DNA from: Zygnema cylindricum
Taxonomy: Eukaryota; Streptophyta; Zygnematophyceae; Zygnematales; Zygnemataceae
Assembly (NCBI GenBank): GCA_037447655.1
Contig: JBBHKE010001952.1
Span: 124,001 to 188,000 of the forward strand
DNA length: 64,000 nt
Reading direction: 5' to 3'
Shown: positions 32,385 to 44,777 of the stretch, one piece after another
Position numbering within the stretch: the stretch's first letter is position 1
How the letters are laid out: the number at the start of each line of letters is the position of its first letter
The notes under the pieces: model-generated
Seen by the model: only the letters and a program-made list of their open reading frames with translations
What the model was told of the DNA's origin: nothing
Database searches by the model: none
Position numbers and translations under genes: made by a program

Positions 32385-33387
32385 TGTTGGTTTTTGGAAA
32401 CCTTTAGTCCTCTCTGTATCACATTGCTATACTTCTATGCTGCGCTGGTCACATCGCAGTCATAGCAGCTTGCGTACTAGGTACTAAGGTTATTGGAACG
32501 TACGGAATTGGACTTCAAGTGACGCGAAGAAACATAGACAAAGGTGCGGAATGTGTTGGAGAAATGGACGGCGGATCGCATAGCGATCTGATGATTAATA
32601 TTCGATATGATTTAAATTGTACGTCGGCCGTAAGAAACATAATGCGGCGGTCAAACATGTGATGAATTGGACGCCACCAAAGTTACAGACGGCTGCGCCA
32701 TCAGTTTGGTGAGGGACACGAAATCGCGTCCATCACATGATATTTATTTTAGAGAGTCCCGATTGGTTTGACTAAATTTGTAAGACTTCTAAACATTTAA
32801 CAATGTTTGTCCCGTGTACTAATTATTACTATAGCTCTGAGGTACACTCACATTAATAGAGGTAGTTGATTGATTACGTACGGCTGGTATGCCTCCGTAC
32901 AGTTAGTAGTAAGCTGTAGTGTATATTTGTAGGACTTAGTCATTTCTAGACTTAGGAACTTTTTGGACAGAAACTGTTTATGCTCCTTTTTGGGAATTTA
33001 ATCTAAGAATTTCTCTCAGTTTTATTTGCAGAATTATTTGAAATTTCGCATGTGTGTTCCTCCGTGAGTTGGCAATAATGTTGCAAAATTTCAGACATAT
33101 TGTGTGTCTGATTTTCTTGGGGCTTCATTGTGAAGTTGGTCAGATTTATCAAAGTTCTGGCAGCCTTTTTTTCTGCAACTTTGACTGAGTGTTGTGATTA
33201 TTCGGTTTGGTTTTATAATATGAAATTTGGTGGGAATACAGAGTGGACTAGGAAATATCTGGTTGAGTAATTTCAGCATTGTTTGGTAATTCTGTAGAAT
33301 TCTGAGTGGAATCAAAAGAGGCTGTTTTGGGGTAGTCTGTGGTGCTTCCGAGGATACATTCATGGCTAAAAAGGGCTATGAACAACA
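32385..33387 (+). repeat. 3' LTR of element 2, complete, 1003 bp
   Basis: TGTTGGTTTTTGGAAACC to GGGCTATGAACAACA. It contains the full Gag start region again (ATGGCTAAAAAGGGC at 33362) and is followed by satellite ATTTAGGCAACAATTCCTG. Its first 30 bp resemble those of the LTRs at 41862, 45595 and 47545 (TTTAGTCCTCTCT). Confidence 0.85.
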
Positions 33388-36300
33388 ATTTAGGCAACAA
33401 TTCCTGTTAGAGCTAACAGTTTGTGTAAGTTAGATAACAATTCTTGCTATCGCTAATAGTTTGTGCAAGTTAGGTGACAATTCTTGTTAGTGCTAACAGT
33501 TTGTGTAAGTTAGATAACAACTCTTGTTATCGCTAACGTTTTGTGTAAGTTAGGTGACAATTCCTGTTAACGCTAACAGTTTGTGTAAGTTAGATAACAT
33601 TTGTTATTATCGTTATCAGTTTTTGAAATTTAGGTCAAAATTCATGTAAGCTCTAACGGTTTGTGTAATTTAGAAAACAATTCTTGTTATCGCTAACTGT
33701 TTATTAAAGTTATGTAAAAATTCTTGTGAGCGCTGACAGTTTGTGTATGTTAGGTAATAATTCTTGTTATTGCTAATAGTTTGTGTAAGTTAGGTAACAA
33801 TTCGTGTAAGCGTTGACAGTTTGTGTAGTTTAGATAACAATTCCTGTTAACACTAATAGTTTGTGTAATTTAGATAACAATTTCCGTTTGTGCTTTACAG
33901 TTTGTGTAAGTTAGGTAACAATTCCTGTTATAGCTCACAGTTTGTGAAATTTAGACAACAATTTCTTTTAGCGCTAACAGTTTGTGTAATTTAGGCAACA
34001 ATTCTTGTTATCGCTAACAGTTTGTGTAAGTTAGGTTACAATTCTTGTTTGTGCTAGCAGTTTGTTTAATTTAGATAACAATTCTTGTTAGCGCAAACAA
34101 TTTGTGTAATTTAGATAACAATTCTTGTTAGCGCTAATTGTTTTTGTAATTTAGGTAACAATTCCTGTTGGCACTTTTTGTGTTATTTAGATAACAATTA
34201 TTGTTATCGCTAACAGTTTGTGTTAGTAAGGTAACAATTCTTGATAGCGCTAAAAATTTGTATAATTTAGATAACAATTATTGTTATCTCTAACATTTTG
34301 TGTAAGTTAGATAACAATTCCTTTTAGCGCAAACAGTTTGGGTAATTTAGATAAAAATTCATGTTACAGCTAAAGTTTGTGTAATTTAGAAAACAATTCT
34401 TGTTATCAATAACAATTTGTGTAAGTTAGGTTACTATTCCTATTAGCGCTAACAGTTTGTGTTATTTAGATAACAATTCATGTTACCGCTAAAGTTTGTG
34501 TTATTTAGAAACAATTCTTGTTATCACTATCAGTTTGCGTAATTTAGATAACAAAACATGTTAGCACTAACAGTTTGTGTAAGTTAGGTAACAATTCTTG
34601 TTAGCGCTAAAAATTTGTGTAATTTAGAAATCAATTATTTTTATCTCTAACAGTTTGTGTAAGTTAGATAACAATTCCTGTTAGCAAGAACAATTTGTGT
34701 TATTTAGAGAACAATTCTTGTTAGCGCTAACAGTATGTGCAATTTAGGTAACAATTTCTGTTAGCACTAACAGTTTGAGTAAGTTAGGTAAAAATTCATG
34801 TCAGCGCTAACAATTTATGAAATCTAGAGAACAATTCTTGTTAGCACTAACAGTTTGTGCAAGTTAGGTAACAATTCCTGTTAGCAAGAACAATTTGTGT
34901 TATTTAGAGAACAATTCTTGTTAGCGCTAACAGTATGTGTAATTTAGATAACAATTCTTTTATCGCCAACAATTTGTGTAAATTAGGTAACAATTCTTGT
35001 AAGCGTAATAGTTTGTGTTATTTAGATAACAATTCCTATTAGTTGTAACACTTTGAGTAATTTTGATAACAATATGTTTTAGCGCTAATTGTTTTCGTTA
35101 GTTAGGTAACAATTCCTTTTAGCAGTAAAATTTTGTGTTATTTAGATAACTATTCGTGTTAGCACTAACAGTTTGTGTAATTGAGATGAAAATTCCTGTT
35201 AGAGCTAATGTGTAGGTTTGGTAACAACTCATGTTAGCGCGAACAATTTGTGTAATTTAGAGAACAATTTCTTTTAGCGCTAACAGTTTGTGTAATTTGA
35301 ATAACAATTCTTGTTATCGCTAACTGTTTGTGTAAGTCAGGTTACAATTTTTGTTAATGCTAATAGTTTGTGTAATTTAGATAACAATTCCTTTTATCAC
35401 TAAGAGTTTGTGTAAGTTTGGTCACAATTCGTGTTACTGTTTACTTTTTGTGTAATTCAGATAACGATTACTATTAGCGCTAACAGTTTGTGTAATTTAG
35501 ATAACAATACTTGTTATCGCTAGCAGTTTGTGTAAATTAGGTAAGAATTCTTGATAGCGCTAATAGTTTGTGTAATTTAGATAACCATTCATGTTACAGC
35601 TAAAGTTTGTGTAATTTAGATAACAATTGTTATAATCAATAACAGTTTATGTACGTTAGGTTTCAATTCCTATTAGCCCTAACAATTTGTGTAATTTAGA
35701 TAACAATTCATGTTACCACTAAAGTTTGTGTAATTTAGAAGACAATTCTTGTTATCAATAACAGTTTGTGTAAGTTAGGTAACAATTCTTTTAGCGCTAA
35801 TAATTTGTGTAATTAACATAACAATTATTGTTATCTCTAACAGTTTGTGTAAGTTAGATAACATTTCCTCTTAGCGCAAACAGTTAGTGTAATTTATATA
35901 ACAATTCTCGTTAGTGCTAATAATTTGTGTAATTTAGGTAACAATTCCTGTTAGCACTAACAGTTTGAGTAAGTTAAGTAACAATTCTTGTTAGTGCTAA
36001 AAGTTTGTGTAATTTAGATAACAATTCATGTTACTCCTAAAGTTTGTGTAATTTAGATAACAATTCTTGTTATCAATAACAATTTGTGTAAGTTAGGTTA
36101 CAATTCATGTTAGCGCTAACAGTTTGCGTAATTAAGATAACAAAACATGTTAGCGCTAACAGTTTGTGTAAGTTAGGTAACAATTCTTTTTAGCAGTAAC
36201 AGTTTGTGTTTTTTATATAACTATTCTTGTTAGCGCTAACAGTTTGTGTAATTTAGATAACAATTCTTGTTATCACTAGCAGTTTGTGTAAGTTAGGTTA

Positions 36301-39300
36301 CAATTCTTGTTAGTGCTAATAGTTTGTGTAATGTAGATAAAAATTTCAATTAGCGCTAACCATTTGTGTAATTTAGATAACAATTTTTTTTAGCGCTAAT
36401 AGTTTGTATAATTTAGATAACAATTTTTTTTCGCGCTAACAATTTGTGTAATTTAGATTTCAATTATTTTTATCGATAAGAGTTTGTGTAAATTAGATAA
36501 AATTCCGTTAGCGCAAACAGTTTGTGTAATTTAGGTAACAATTCTTGTTGGCGCTAAAGTTTGTGTAATTTAGATAACAATTCTTGTTATCGCCAACATT
36601 TTGTGTAAATTAGGTTACAATTCATGTTAGCGCTAACTGTTTATGTAACTTAGATAACAATTCGTGTTAGCGCAAACAGTTTGTGTAATTAAGATAACAA
36701 TTCCCGTTAGAGCGAACTGTTTTTGTAATTAAGATAACAACTCCTGAGTTTGTGTTATTAAAATAACAATTCCTGTTAGCGCTAACAATATGTGTAATTA
36801 AGATAACAATTCCTATTAGAGCTAACAGTTTGTGTAAGTTAGGTAATAATTACTTTTAGCGCTAACATTATGTGTAATTTAGATAAGAATTCTTATTATC
36901 CACAACAGTTTGTGTAAATTAGGTTACAATTCTTGTCAGCGCTATCAGTTTGTGTAAATTAGGTAACAATTCTTTTTAGTGCTAACAGTTTGTGTAATTT
37001 AGATAACAATTCTTTTATCGCCAACATTTTGTGTAAATTAGGTAACAATTCTTGTTAGCGTAATAGTTTGTGTCATTTAGATAACAATTCCTATTAGCTG
37101 TGACACTTTTTGTAATTTAGATAACAATTCCTTTTAGCGCTAACAGTTTGTGTAATTTGAATAACAATTCTTGTTATCGCTAACTATTTGTGTAAGTTAG
37201 GTTACAATTTTTGTTACTGCTAATAGTTTGTGTAAATTAGGTAACAATTCTTGTTAGCGCTAACAGTTTGTGTAATTTAGATAACAATTTTTGTTCGCGC
37301 TAACAATTTGTGTAATTTAGATAACAATTCCTGTTATCACTAAGAGTTTGTGTAAGTTTGGTCACAATTCGTGTTACTGTTTACTTTTTGTGTAATTCAG
37401 ATAACAATTGCTGTTAGCGCTAACAGTTTGTGTAGTTAAGATAACAATTCATGTTAGCGCGAACTCTTTTTTGTAATTAAGATAACAATTCTTTTTAGCA
37501 GTAACAGTTTGTGTTATTAAAATAACAATTCTTGTTAGCGCTAACAGTTTGAGTAAGTTAGGTAACAATTCTTGTTAGTGCTAACAGTTTGTGTAATTTA
37601 GATAACAATACTTGTTATCGCTAGCAATTTGTGTAATTTAGGTAAGAATTCTTGATATCGCTAATAATTTGTGTAATTTAGATAACCATTCATGTTACAG
37701 CTAAAGTTTGTGTAATTTAGATAACAATTCTTGTAATCAATAACAGTTTATGTACGTTAGGTTTCAATTCCTATTAGCCCTAACAATTTGTGTAATTTAG
37801 ATAACAATTATTGTTTTCGATAAGAGTTTGTGTAAATTAGATAAAATTCCTGCTAGCGCAAACAGTTTGTGTAATTAAGATAACAATTCAAGTTAGCCCT
37901 AACTGTTTGTGTAATTTAGGTAACAATTCCTGTTGGCGCTAAAGTTTGTGTAATTTAGATAACAATTCTTGTTATCGCCAACATTTTGTGTAAATTAGGT
38001 TACAATTCATGTTAGCGCTACCAGTTTGCGTAATTTAGGTAACAAAACAGGTTAGCGCTAATAGTTTGTGTAAGTTAGGTTACAATTCTTGTTAGCGCTA
38101 ATAATTTGTGTAATTTAGATAACTAATATTGTTATCTCTAACAGTGTGTGTAAGTTTAACAATTCCTGTTAGTGCAAACAGTTATTGTAATTTATATAAC
38201 AATTCCTTTAGCGCTAACAGTTTGGGTAATTTAGGTAACAATTCCTGTTAGCACTAATAATTTGAGTAAGTTAAGTAACAATTCCTCTTAGTGCTAACAA
38301 TTTGTGTAATTTAGATAACAATTCATGTTAGCGCTAAAGTTTGTGTAATTTAGATAACAATTCTTGCTATCCCCAACATTTTGTGTAAATTAGGTAACAA
38401 TTCTTGTTAGCGGTAACAGTTTGAGTAAGTTTGGTAATATTCTTGTTAGTGCTTACAGTGTGTAATAATTCATGTTAGCGCTAAATTTTGTGTAATTTAG
38501 ATAACAATACATTTTATCGCTAACGGTTTGTGTAAAGTAGGTGAAAATTATTGATAGCTCTTATAATTTGTGTAATTTCGATAACAATTCATGTTACAGC
38601 TAAAGTTTGTGTAATTTAGATAAAAATTCTTGTTATCAATAACAGTTTGTGTAAGTTAGGTTACAATACCTATAAGCGCTAACAATTTGTGCAATTTAGA
38701 GAATAATTCATGTTACCGCTATAGTTTGTGTAATTAAGAAGACAATTCTTGTTATCAATTACAGTTTGTGTAAGTTACGATATTATTCATGTTAGCGCTA
38801 CCAGTTTGCGTAATTTAGATAACAAAACATGTTAGCGCTAACAGTTTGTGTAAGTTAGGTAACAATTCTTGTTAGCGCTAATAATTTGTGTAATTTAGAT
38901 AACAATTGTTGTTATCTCTAACAGTTTTTGTAAGTTCGATAACAATTCATGTTAGCGCAAAAAGTTAGTATAATTTAAATAACAATTCTTGTTAGCGCTT
39001 TTAGTTTGTGTAATTTAGGTAACAATTCCTGTTAGCACTAACAGTTTGAGTAAGTTAAGTAACAATTCCTGTAAGTGCTAACAGTTTGTGTAATTTAGAT
39101 AACAATTCATGTTACCGCTAAAGTTTGTGAAATTTAGATAACAATTCTTGTTATCAATAACAATTTGTGTAAGTTAGGTAACAATTCATGTTAGCGCTAA
39201 CAGTTTGTGTAAGTTAGGTAACAATTCCTTTTAGCAAAAACAGTTTGTGTTATTTAGATAACTATTCCTGTAAGCACTAACAGTTTGTGTAATTCAGATA

Positions 39301-39333
39301 AGAATCCTTGTAAGCGTTAAAGTTTGTGTAAGT
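33388..39333 (+). repeat. 40-bp satellite array, block 2 (largest)
   Basis: About 149 monomers by length. Here GTGTAATTTAGATAAC and GTGTAAGTTAGGTAAC forms predominate. Deleted or short units (AAAGTTTGTGTAATTTAG lacking AC) are frequent. Longer duplicated stretches are visible, for example the blocks beginning GTTAGCGCAAACAGTT or CCTATTAGCTGT, which recur about 2 kb apart. This points to multi-monomer amplification. Confidence 0.92.
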
Positions 39334-39549
39334 TGTTGTTCTACAACCACCGGTGCAGGTGGAGGAGCAGCAGTAGTAGTAGAAGTAGACATGATACACT
39401 CTCAGAAGCTATCAAGAATCCTACCAAACAGTTGTTCTTAAGTGATCACCAATTCTTATACAAGCATCCAAATCTCACAAAACTCTATCAGAATATAGAG
39501 TAACATAAACACTGACAACTCCCAAAGTTTCAGCACAATTGACCCAACA
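39334..39549 (-). mobile_element. Very short solo LTR (about 216 bp) in the satellite
   Basis: On the minus strand it starts TGTTGGGTCAATTG and ends GTTGTAGAACAACA, giving TGTTG...CAACA ends like the other LTRs. Near its end is ATGTCTACTTCTAC, opening a frame MSTSTTTAAPPPAPVVVEQQ that ends exactly at the LTR boundary, like the Gag starts of elements 2 and 3. Satellite is on both sides. I could not define a target duplication. Confidence 0.62.
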
Positions 39550-39630
39550 ACACTCAAGATAAGCGCTAACAGTTTTTGTAATTTAGATAACAATTCTTGT
39601 TATCGCTAACAGTTTGTGTAAGGTAGGTCA
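39550..39630 (+). repeat. Satellite island
   Basis: About two 40-bp monomers between the short solo LTR and the foldback element. Confidence 0.85.
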
Positions 39631-39640
39631 TATCGTAAGT

Positions 39641-40118
39641 TCTTTTATGGGCTTTTCATGTAATTTTCTTAGATCGCTACATTGATCAGCGGCCGTCCCA
39701 TAGTCCATATCTGACGGTTTGAATAAAAATACCTCAAAACTCACAATTTATTTATTTTCCGAAAGTTTCTCAAAATTTAGACATGACGTTTAATTCTTTA
39801 TCGATCAATGTGCAACTCAACTCTATTACTTTTTTTTTTCATTTTCCGACCCATACAATATGGGTCTTAAGGTCATATTGTATGTTTTACATACAATATG
39901 CATATTGAACTGGCCTACTTTCACCTACTTTTGAACTATGGTTTTAAGTGGCGAAAAAAAATGTTAACACTAATAGCGATACATGGTGTAGTGTACGCCA
40001 GAGTTCCTTGGTAGGTGTTTAGGATTTCAAAAGGTTTCCGTCGTGTTTCACCGTCAGATTCGGACGATCGGATAGTTGCTGATCAAAGTAGCGATCTAAG
40101 AAGATCATATGAAAATCA
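39641..40118. mobile_element. Foldback DNA element inserted in the satellite
   Basis: Terminal inverted repeats of about 40 bp with few mismatches: TTCATGTAATTTTCTTAGATC then GCTACATTGATCAGC at the left, and the inverse GCTGATCAAAGTAGCGATC then TAAGAAGATCATATGAA at the right. It contains an inner family A-like end (CTAATAGCGATACATGGTGTA near 39970). A related, inverted copy lies at 50785-51095. Confidence 0.65.
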
Positions 40119-41861
40119 TAACAATTCCTTTTAGCGCCAACTGTATTTTGTAATTAAGATAACAATTCCTGTTAGCGGTAACAATTTGTGTTATTAATAT
40201 AACAATTCCTGTTAGCGCTAACAATATGTGTAATTTAGATAACCATTCTTGTTAGAGCTAACAGTTTGTGTAAGTAAGGTAACAATTACATTTAACCCTA
40301 ACAATTTGTGTAATTTAGATAAAAATTCTTGTTATCCCCAACATTTTGTGTAAACTAGGTAATAATTCTTGTAAGCGTTAACAGCTTGTGAAATTTAGGT
40401 AACAATTTTTGTTACCGCTAAGAGTTTGAGTAAGTTAGGTAACAATTCCTGTTAGTGCTAACAGTTTGTGTAAAGTAGGTAACAATTCTTGATAGCGCTG
40501 TCACTTTGTGTAATTTAGATAACAATTTATGTTACTGCTAAAGTTTGTGTAATTTAGATAAAAATTCTTGTTATTAATAACAGTTTGTGTAAGTTAGGTA
40601 ACAATTCATGTTAGCGCTAACAATTTGTCAAATTTAGAGCACAATTCTTGTTAGCGCGAACAATTTGTGTAATTTAGAGAACAATTCCTATTAGCGCTAA
40701 TAGTTTGTGTAATTTAGATAACACTTTCCGTTTGTGCTTTACAGTTTGTGTAAATTAGGAAACAATCCCTGTTATAGCTATTAGTTTGTGAAATTTAGAT
40801 AACAATTTCTGTTAGCGCTAACAGTTTGTGTAATTTAGATAACAATTCTTGTGATTGCTAACAGTTTGTGTAAGTTAGGTTAAAATTATTGTTAGTGCTA
40901 ACAGTTTGTGTAATTTAGATAACAATATTGTAAGCGCTAACAGTTTGTGTAATTTAGATAACAATTCTTTTTAGCCCTAACAAATTGTGTAATTTCGATA
41001 ACAATTCTTGTTCGCACTAACAATTTGTGTAATTAGGATAACAATTCCTGTTGGAGCTAAAGTTTGTGTAATATTGATAACAATTCTTGTTATCGCTAAC
41101 AGTTTGTGTAAGTTAGGTTCCAATTCGTGTTACAGCTAACAATTTGTGTAATTTAGATAACAATTCCTGTTAGCGCTAACAGTTTGTGTAAGTTAGATAA
41201 CAATTCGGTTAGCGCTAAAGTTTGTGTCATTTAGATAACAATTCTTGTTATCGCTAACAGTTTGTGTAAGTTAGGTTACAATTCTTGTTAGCGCTAACAA
41301 TTTGTGTAATTTAGATAACAATTATTGTTATCGCTAACTATTTGTGTTATTTAGATAATAGTTCTTGTTATCGCTTACAGTTTGTGTAAGTTAGGTTACA
41401 ATTCCTGTAAAAGCTAACAGTTTGTGAAATTTAAATTACAATTTTTGTTAGCGCTAACAATTTGTGTAATTTAGATGACAATTCTTGTTATCCCTAACAG
41501 TTTGTGTAAGTTAGGTAACAATTCATTTTGGCGCTAACAGTTTTTGTTATTTAGTCAACAATTCCTGTTAGCGCTAAAAGTTTGTGTTATTTAGATTACA
41601 ATTCTTGTTTGCGCTAACGATTTTGTGTAAGTTAGGTAACATTTTCCTTTAACACTAACAATTTGTATAATTTAGATGACAATTCATGTTACCGCAAACA
41701 GTTTTTGTAAGTTAAGTAACAATACCTGTTAGTGCTAATAGTTTGTATACTTTAGGTAACAATTCCTGTTAGCGCTAACAATTTGTGTAATTTAGATAAC
41801 CATTCTTGTTAGCGGTAACAGTTTTTGTAAGTTAGCTAACCATTCCTGTAAGCGCTAAGAG
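40119..41861 (+). repeat. 40-bp satellite array, block 3, right edge
   Basis: About 44 monomers of the same consensus. It stops at the start of the 5' LTR of element 3 (41862). No monomers were found to the right of that element. Confidence 0.9.
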
Positions 41862-42720
41862 TGTTGTTTTTGAAAGCTTTAGTCCTCTCTATATTTTGTG
41901 AGAGGAAGTCTCATGACTTACAAATATTTTCAGCGTTGTCATTGATACTATGTTTCAAAATTAGTGTACCTTAACAATCTAGACAGTACAAAATTAAGGA
42001 GATCCCATCGGACGACTCCTAATGTAAAAAGAAGATTACAAAATGGCGCGCACGACCTAACTATGACATACCGTCCGAGAGAGAAGATCGGACTGACAAA
42101 GTTTTACTAGAATCTAAAAGTGGACCACTATGACGCGGCGGATTTCGTCACGTATAAAGCTTCAATGTCGGTGATAACTTTGTGGAAACGGAAGTTTGTC
42201 TTGACGTATATTTGTTTATTAATGTGTACAATTAGTGAAATTTGTACGTAGACAATTGAGGTTTGACCATTTGTACGGAACAGTATACGAACCATTGACT
42301 AATTTAACGTACATCAGGTACATAGACAGATTACTTTAGAGTACCGTTAGAAAGTACCGTTACACTCTTTTCAATGTTGTGATTGGCTAGGTTGGTAGTA
42401 GTTGAATTTATTAGTATGAATTCTAGGACTTAGTGATTCTGATGTATTTCTTGTAAAAGGTTTCAAAGGGCACATTTGTGCATTTTAAGGGATATTCTTT
42501 GGGCTATATCTCTTGGTTTAATTGGGCGTTTTGCTTGAAACTTTGTGAGTTGTTTGCACACTTGGTAAACTACACGCTGGTGTAGTTTAGGGCCATTTGG
42601 TTATATTGACTGCTTTGTGCAGTGGGGCGAAGTTGGTATCTTGATTGCTTCCCCTTTTGCTTCTGTGATGGCTTGTGATCTAGTGGCAGGTAATGCTACT
42701 ACGGTTGTCGTAGAACAACA
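41862..42720 (+). repeat. 5' LTR of element 3
   Basis: 859 bp. The distal part holds the Gag start (ATGGCTTGTGATC at 42668; MACDLVAGNATTVVVEQQ up to the boundary). The following primer site GGTCACGGGCCCACC (42721-42735) is the half-tRNA site with two changes. Confidence 0.8.
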
Positions 42721-43513
42721 GGTCACGGGCCCACCCTCAAGAATACCGATCATTGACGGGACAGACTATATCTATTGGTTGGATATGGTGGAGTTATATT
42801 TTATGAATATAAACCTTATTGATGTTTTGGATGGATCACTATCCGAATAGGATGCCAGCTGGAAGAAGAAAAATCTGCTGTGTCTCCACATCATCACACT
42901 ACTTATTTCGAAGGAGCTTGGAATGGCGCATATTCAAATGAAAAAGGCGTCAGAAATTCGGAAGTCATTAAAAGACATATACATCAAGACTAATGTTCAA
43001 CACCAAATGATCACTGCTACAAAAATTTGGGAGTATAAGTACTCTGGTGGTAGTATGGCAGGATACTGTTATGGTTTGAGAAAATTAATTGTAGAAAATG
43101 CTTGTTTAGGTGGCATTTTTCCTAATGACCACCATGCACTATTGTTAATGAGAGGGCTTCTTAGTGAATATAAAGGAGCCTCTGACAATTTGAAAAATAA
43201 TGGCAGGCTGAGTGGAATCTAGCGATAGCAATTTAGTATGTGTTAGATGAAGAGTCTAGTCAAGAAGCTTTTAAAGGTATTGGACAAGCTGAAGCTTTTT
43301 ATACAGAAAGTGCTCGAAAAGTACAGTTTCAGAATAGTCATATTTAAAAGAGGCCTGATGTATGTTATTATTGTAAGAGAAAATAGACATGGCTATAAAA
43401 GTTGTCCAAAGTATAAAAAGGCTGTTGAAACTGGGATCTTTCGTCTTGGTTGGTATATACGAAAATCAGACTTCGCCAACCTACACAAACTTCAGCCTTC
43501 ACCTCAAATATGA
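42668..43513 (+). pseudogene. Gag remnant of element 3
   Basis: The start codon lies in the LTR, then VTGPPSRIPIIDGTDYIYWL. A stop follows at 42848. In other frames: EIRKSLKDIYIKTNVQHQM, KIWEYKYSGGSMAGYCYGL and LLLMRGLLSEYKGASD, then a zinc knuckle of type CYYCKRKNRHGYKSC near 43356. It aligns in order with the intact Gag of element 2. Confidence 0.72.
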
Positions 43514-44462
43514 TAGAAAAAGAAAAACAAGTTTTGAATTTTACGGAAACAAACGAAAAATCCATTTTTGCACACACTAATACGATTACAGGAGAAAAAG
43601 ACTTTGGTTGGAAAATGGATCTGGAAAAGGAAGGTATAATCGAAGTTGTAGAATTTGGCAAAAAGGAAGAAATATTATGTAATGGTTTTTCTCTTGAAAG
43701 GATACATATAAATCCTTGTGAGAGCGGCCATAGAACGGAAAAAGTGTTAGATTTAGTTCACTTGAGTGTATGTGGACCAGCTAAGATCGCATCTGCAAGA
43801 GGTATGAGATACATGGTGACGTTCACGGATAATTATTGAGGCTACACGAAAATTTACTTCATGAAAGAGAAAAGTGAATTGTTTTCCCACTTCAAAGAAT
43901 TCAAAACCTAGAGCGAGGAAATTCACAGAATTCAATTACGAGCATTGAGATTGGACAACAAAGAAGAATATCTATCACGATATTTTCCCACCTATCTGGA
44001 AGAAAATGAAATATCTCATAGAAATTTAGAGAAAAATGACAAAGCACAGAGAGTAAACAGAACATTAACAGTAGTTGCCACATCAATGCTTGTAGAGAAA
44101 AATGTAGATTTGAAATTTTGGGCTGAGGCCTTAAATTGTGCCACATATATCAAAAATAGATTAGAGTTTAGAGTAATAAAAGGAAAGTCAACTCATGAGA
44201 TATGGACAAGAAGAAAACCAACAGTCAGCCATCTTAGAGTATTTGTTAGCAAGGTTCTTATTGCAGAGAGCATTCAGACTAGGTGGAAAATAAAGCTGAA
44301 AGGTATATTTTGAATCCTAGTTTGATAGAATGATTCGTCAGAAGAATAAAGAGTATATGTACCCGAGAAGAATAGGGTAGTAATAACGAGAAATATCATT
44401 ATAAACAATGAGGAGGAATTAACTGTTGACAGAAAAACACAAAAAGTTATTGAATATGTCAT
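43450..44462 (+). pseudogene. Integrase remnant of element 3
   Basis: VLDLVHLSVCGPAKIASARG then MRYMVTFTDNY, stop, YTKIYFMKEKSELFSHFKEF, then LDNKEEYLSRYFP, RVNRTLTVVATSML, FWAEALNCATYIKNRLEF and THEIWTRRKPTVSHLRVF. The first catalytic Asp (normally HTDVCGP) is Ser. The conserved NGVAER block with the catalytic Glu has become DKAQRV. The frame also carries stops, so it is inactive. Confidence 0.72.
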
Positions 44463-44514
44463 TTTTCAACCTAGGATGGATCAAGTTTTAATGTTATAAG
44501 GACTCGATAAGGCG

Positions 44515-44775
44515 CCGAGCACAAGTAGCGACGACTATGTCTCGTCGCTGGACCAGCGACGAGATGATCTCGTCGCTAGATCATCAATAACGGGGGCCGG
44601 AGGAAAAACAAGTAGCGACGAAACAACTTCAACGCTGAACCAGGGAAGAGATGATGTCGTTGCTAGAATTTTGAAAAAGTCCACAGGAGGGTGTACCACA
44701 AGTAATGAAGATTATGCCATATCGTTCAAAAAGCGACGTGACCCCCTCGTCGCTAGACCAAGATTTTCAAGCACC
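44515..44775 (+). repeat. Three tandem peptide-coding repeats with AGCGACGAG hairpins
   Basis: Between the integrase and RT remnants, one frame reads three related units: TSSDDYVSSLDQRRDDLVAR, TSSDETTSTLNQGRDDVVAR and TSNEDYAISFKKRRDPLVAR, each followed by about nine less conserved residues. The DNA contains perfect inverted pairs, for example AGCGACGAG ATGAT CTCGTCGCT at 44555-44577. Confidence 0.6.
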
Positions 44776-44777
44776 AA

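Larger units (their letters stand above)
29594..33387 (+). mobile_element. Gag-only non-autonomous LTR retrotransposon (element 2)
   Basis: The 5' LTR is 29594-30438 (845 bp, first 156 bp missing). The 3' LTR is 32385-33387 (1003 bp, TGTTGGTTTTTGG ... GAACAACA). The interior of about 1.95 kb contains one intact Gag frame and no protease, integrase, RT or RNase H. The polypurine tract GGTTTGGAGGAG abuts the 3' LTR. A half-tRNA primer site lies at 30439. It lies inside the satellite. The structure matches the TR-GAG class of trans-mobilised plant elements. Confidence 0.82.

Noticed and set aside
20507-41861. CRISPR-like or telomeric nature of the 40-bp array
   Set aside because: Units are contiguous 40-bp monomers without unique spacers in plant nuclear DNA, and the unit does not resemble TTTAGGG. 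It is a satellite.
42617-42667. Gag start of element 3 at an earlier in-frame ATG (MQWGEVGILIASPF...)
   Set aside because: The 3' LTR copy of this segment is frame-shifted by a base change in the run before GCGAAAG. The ATG at 42668 agrees better in distance from the LTR end with the other elements.
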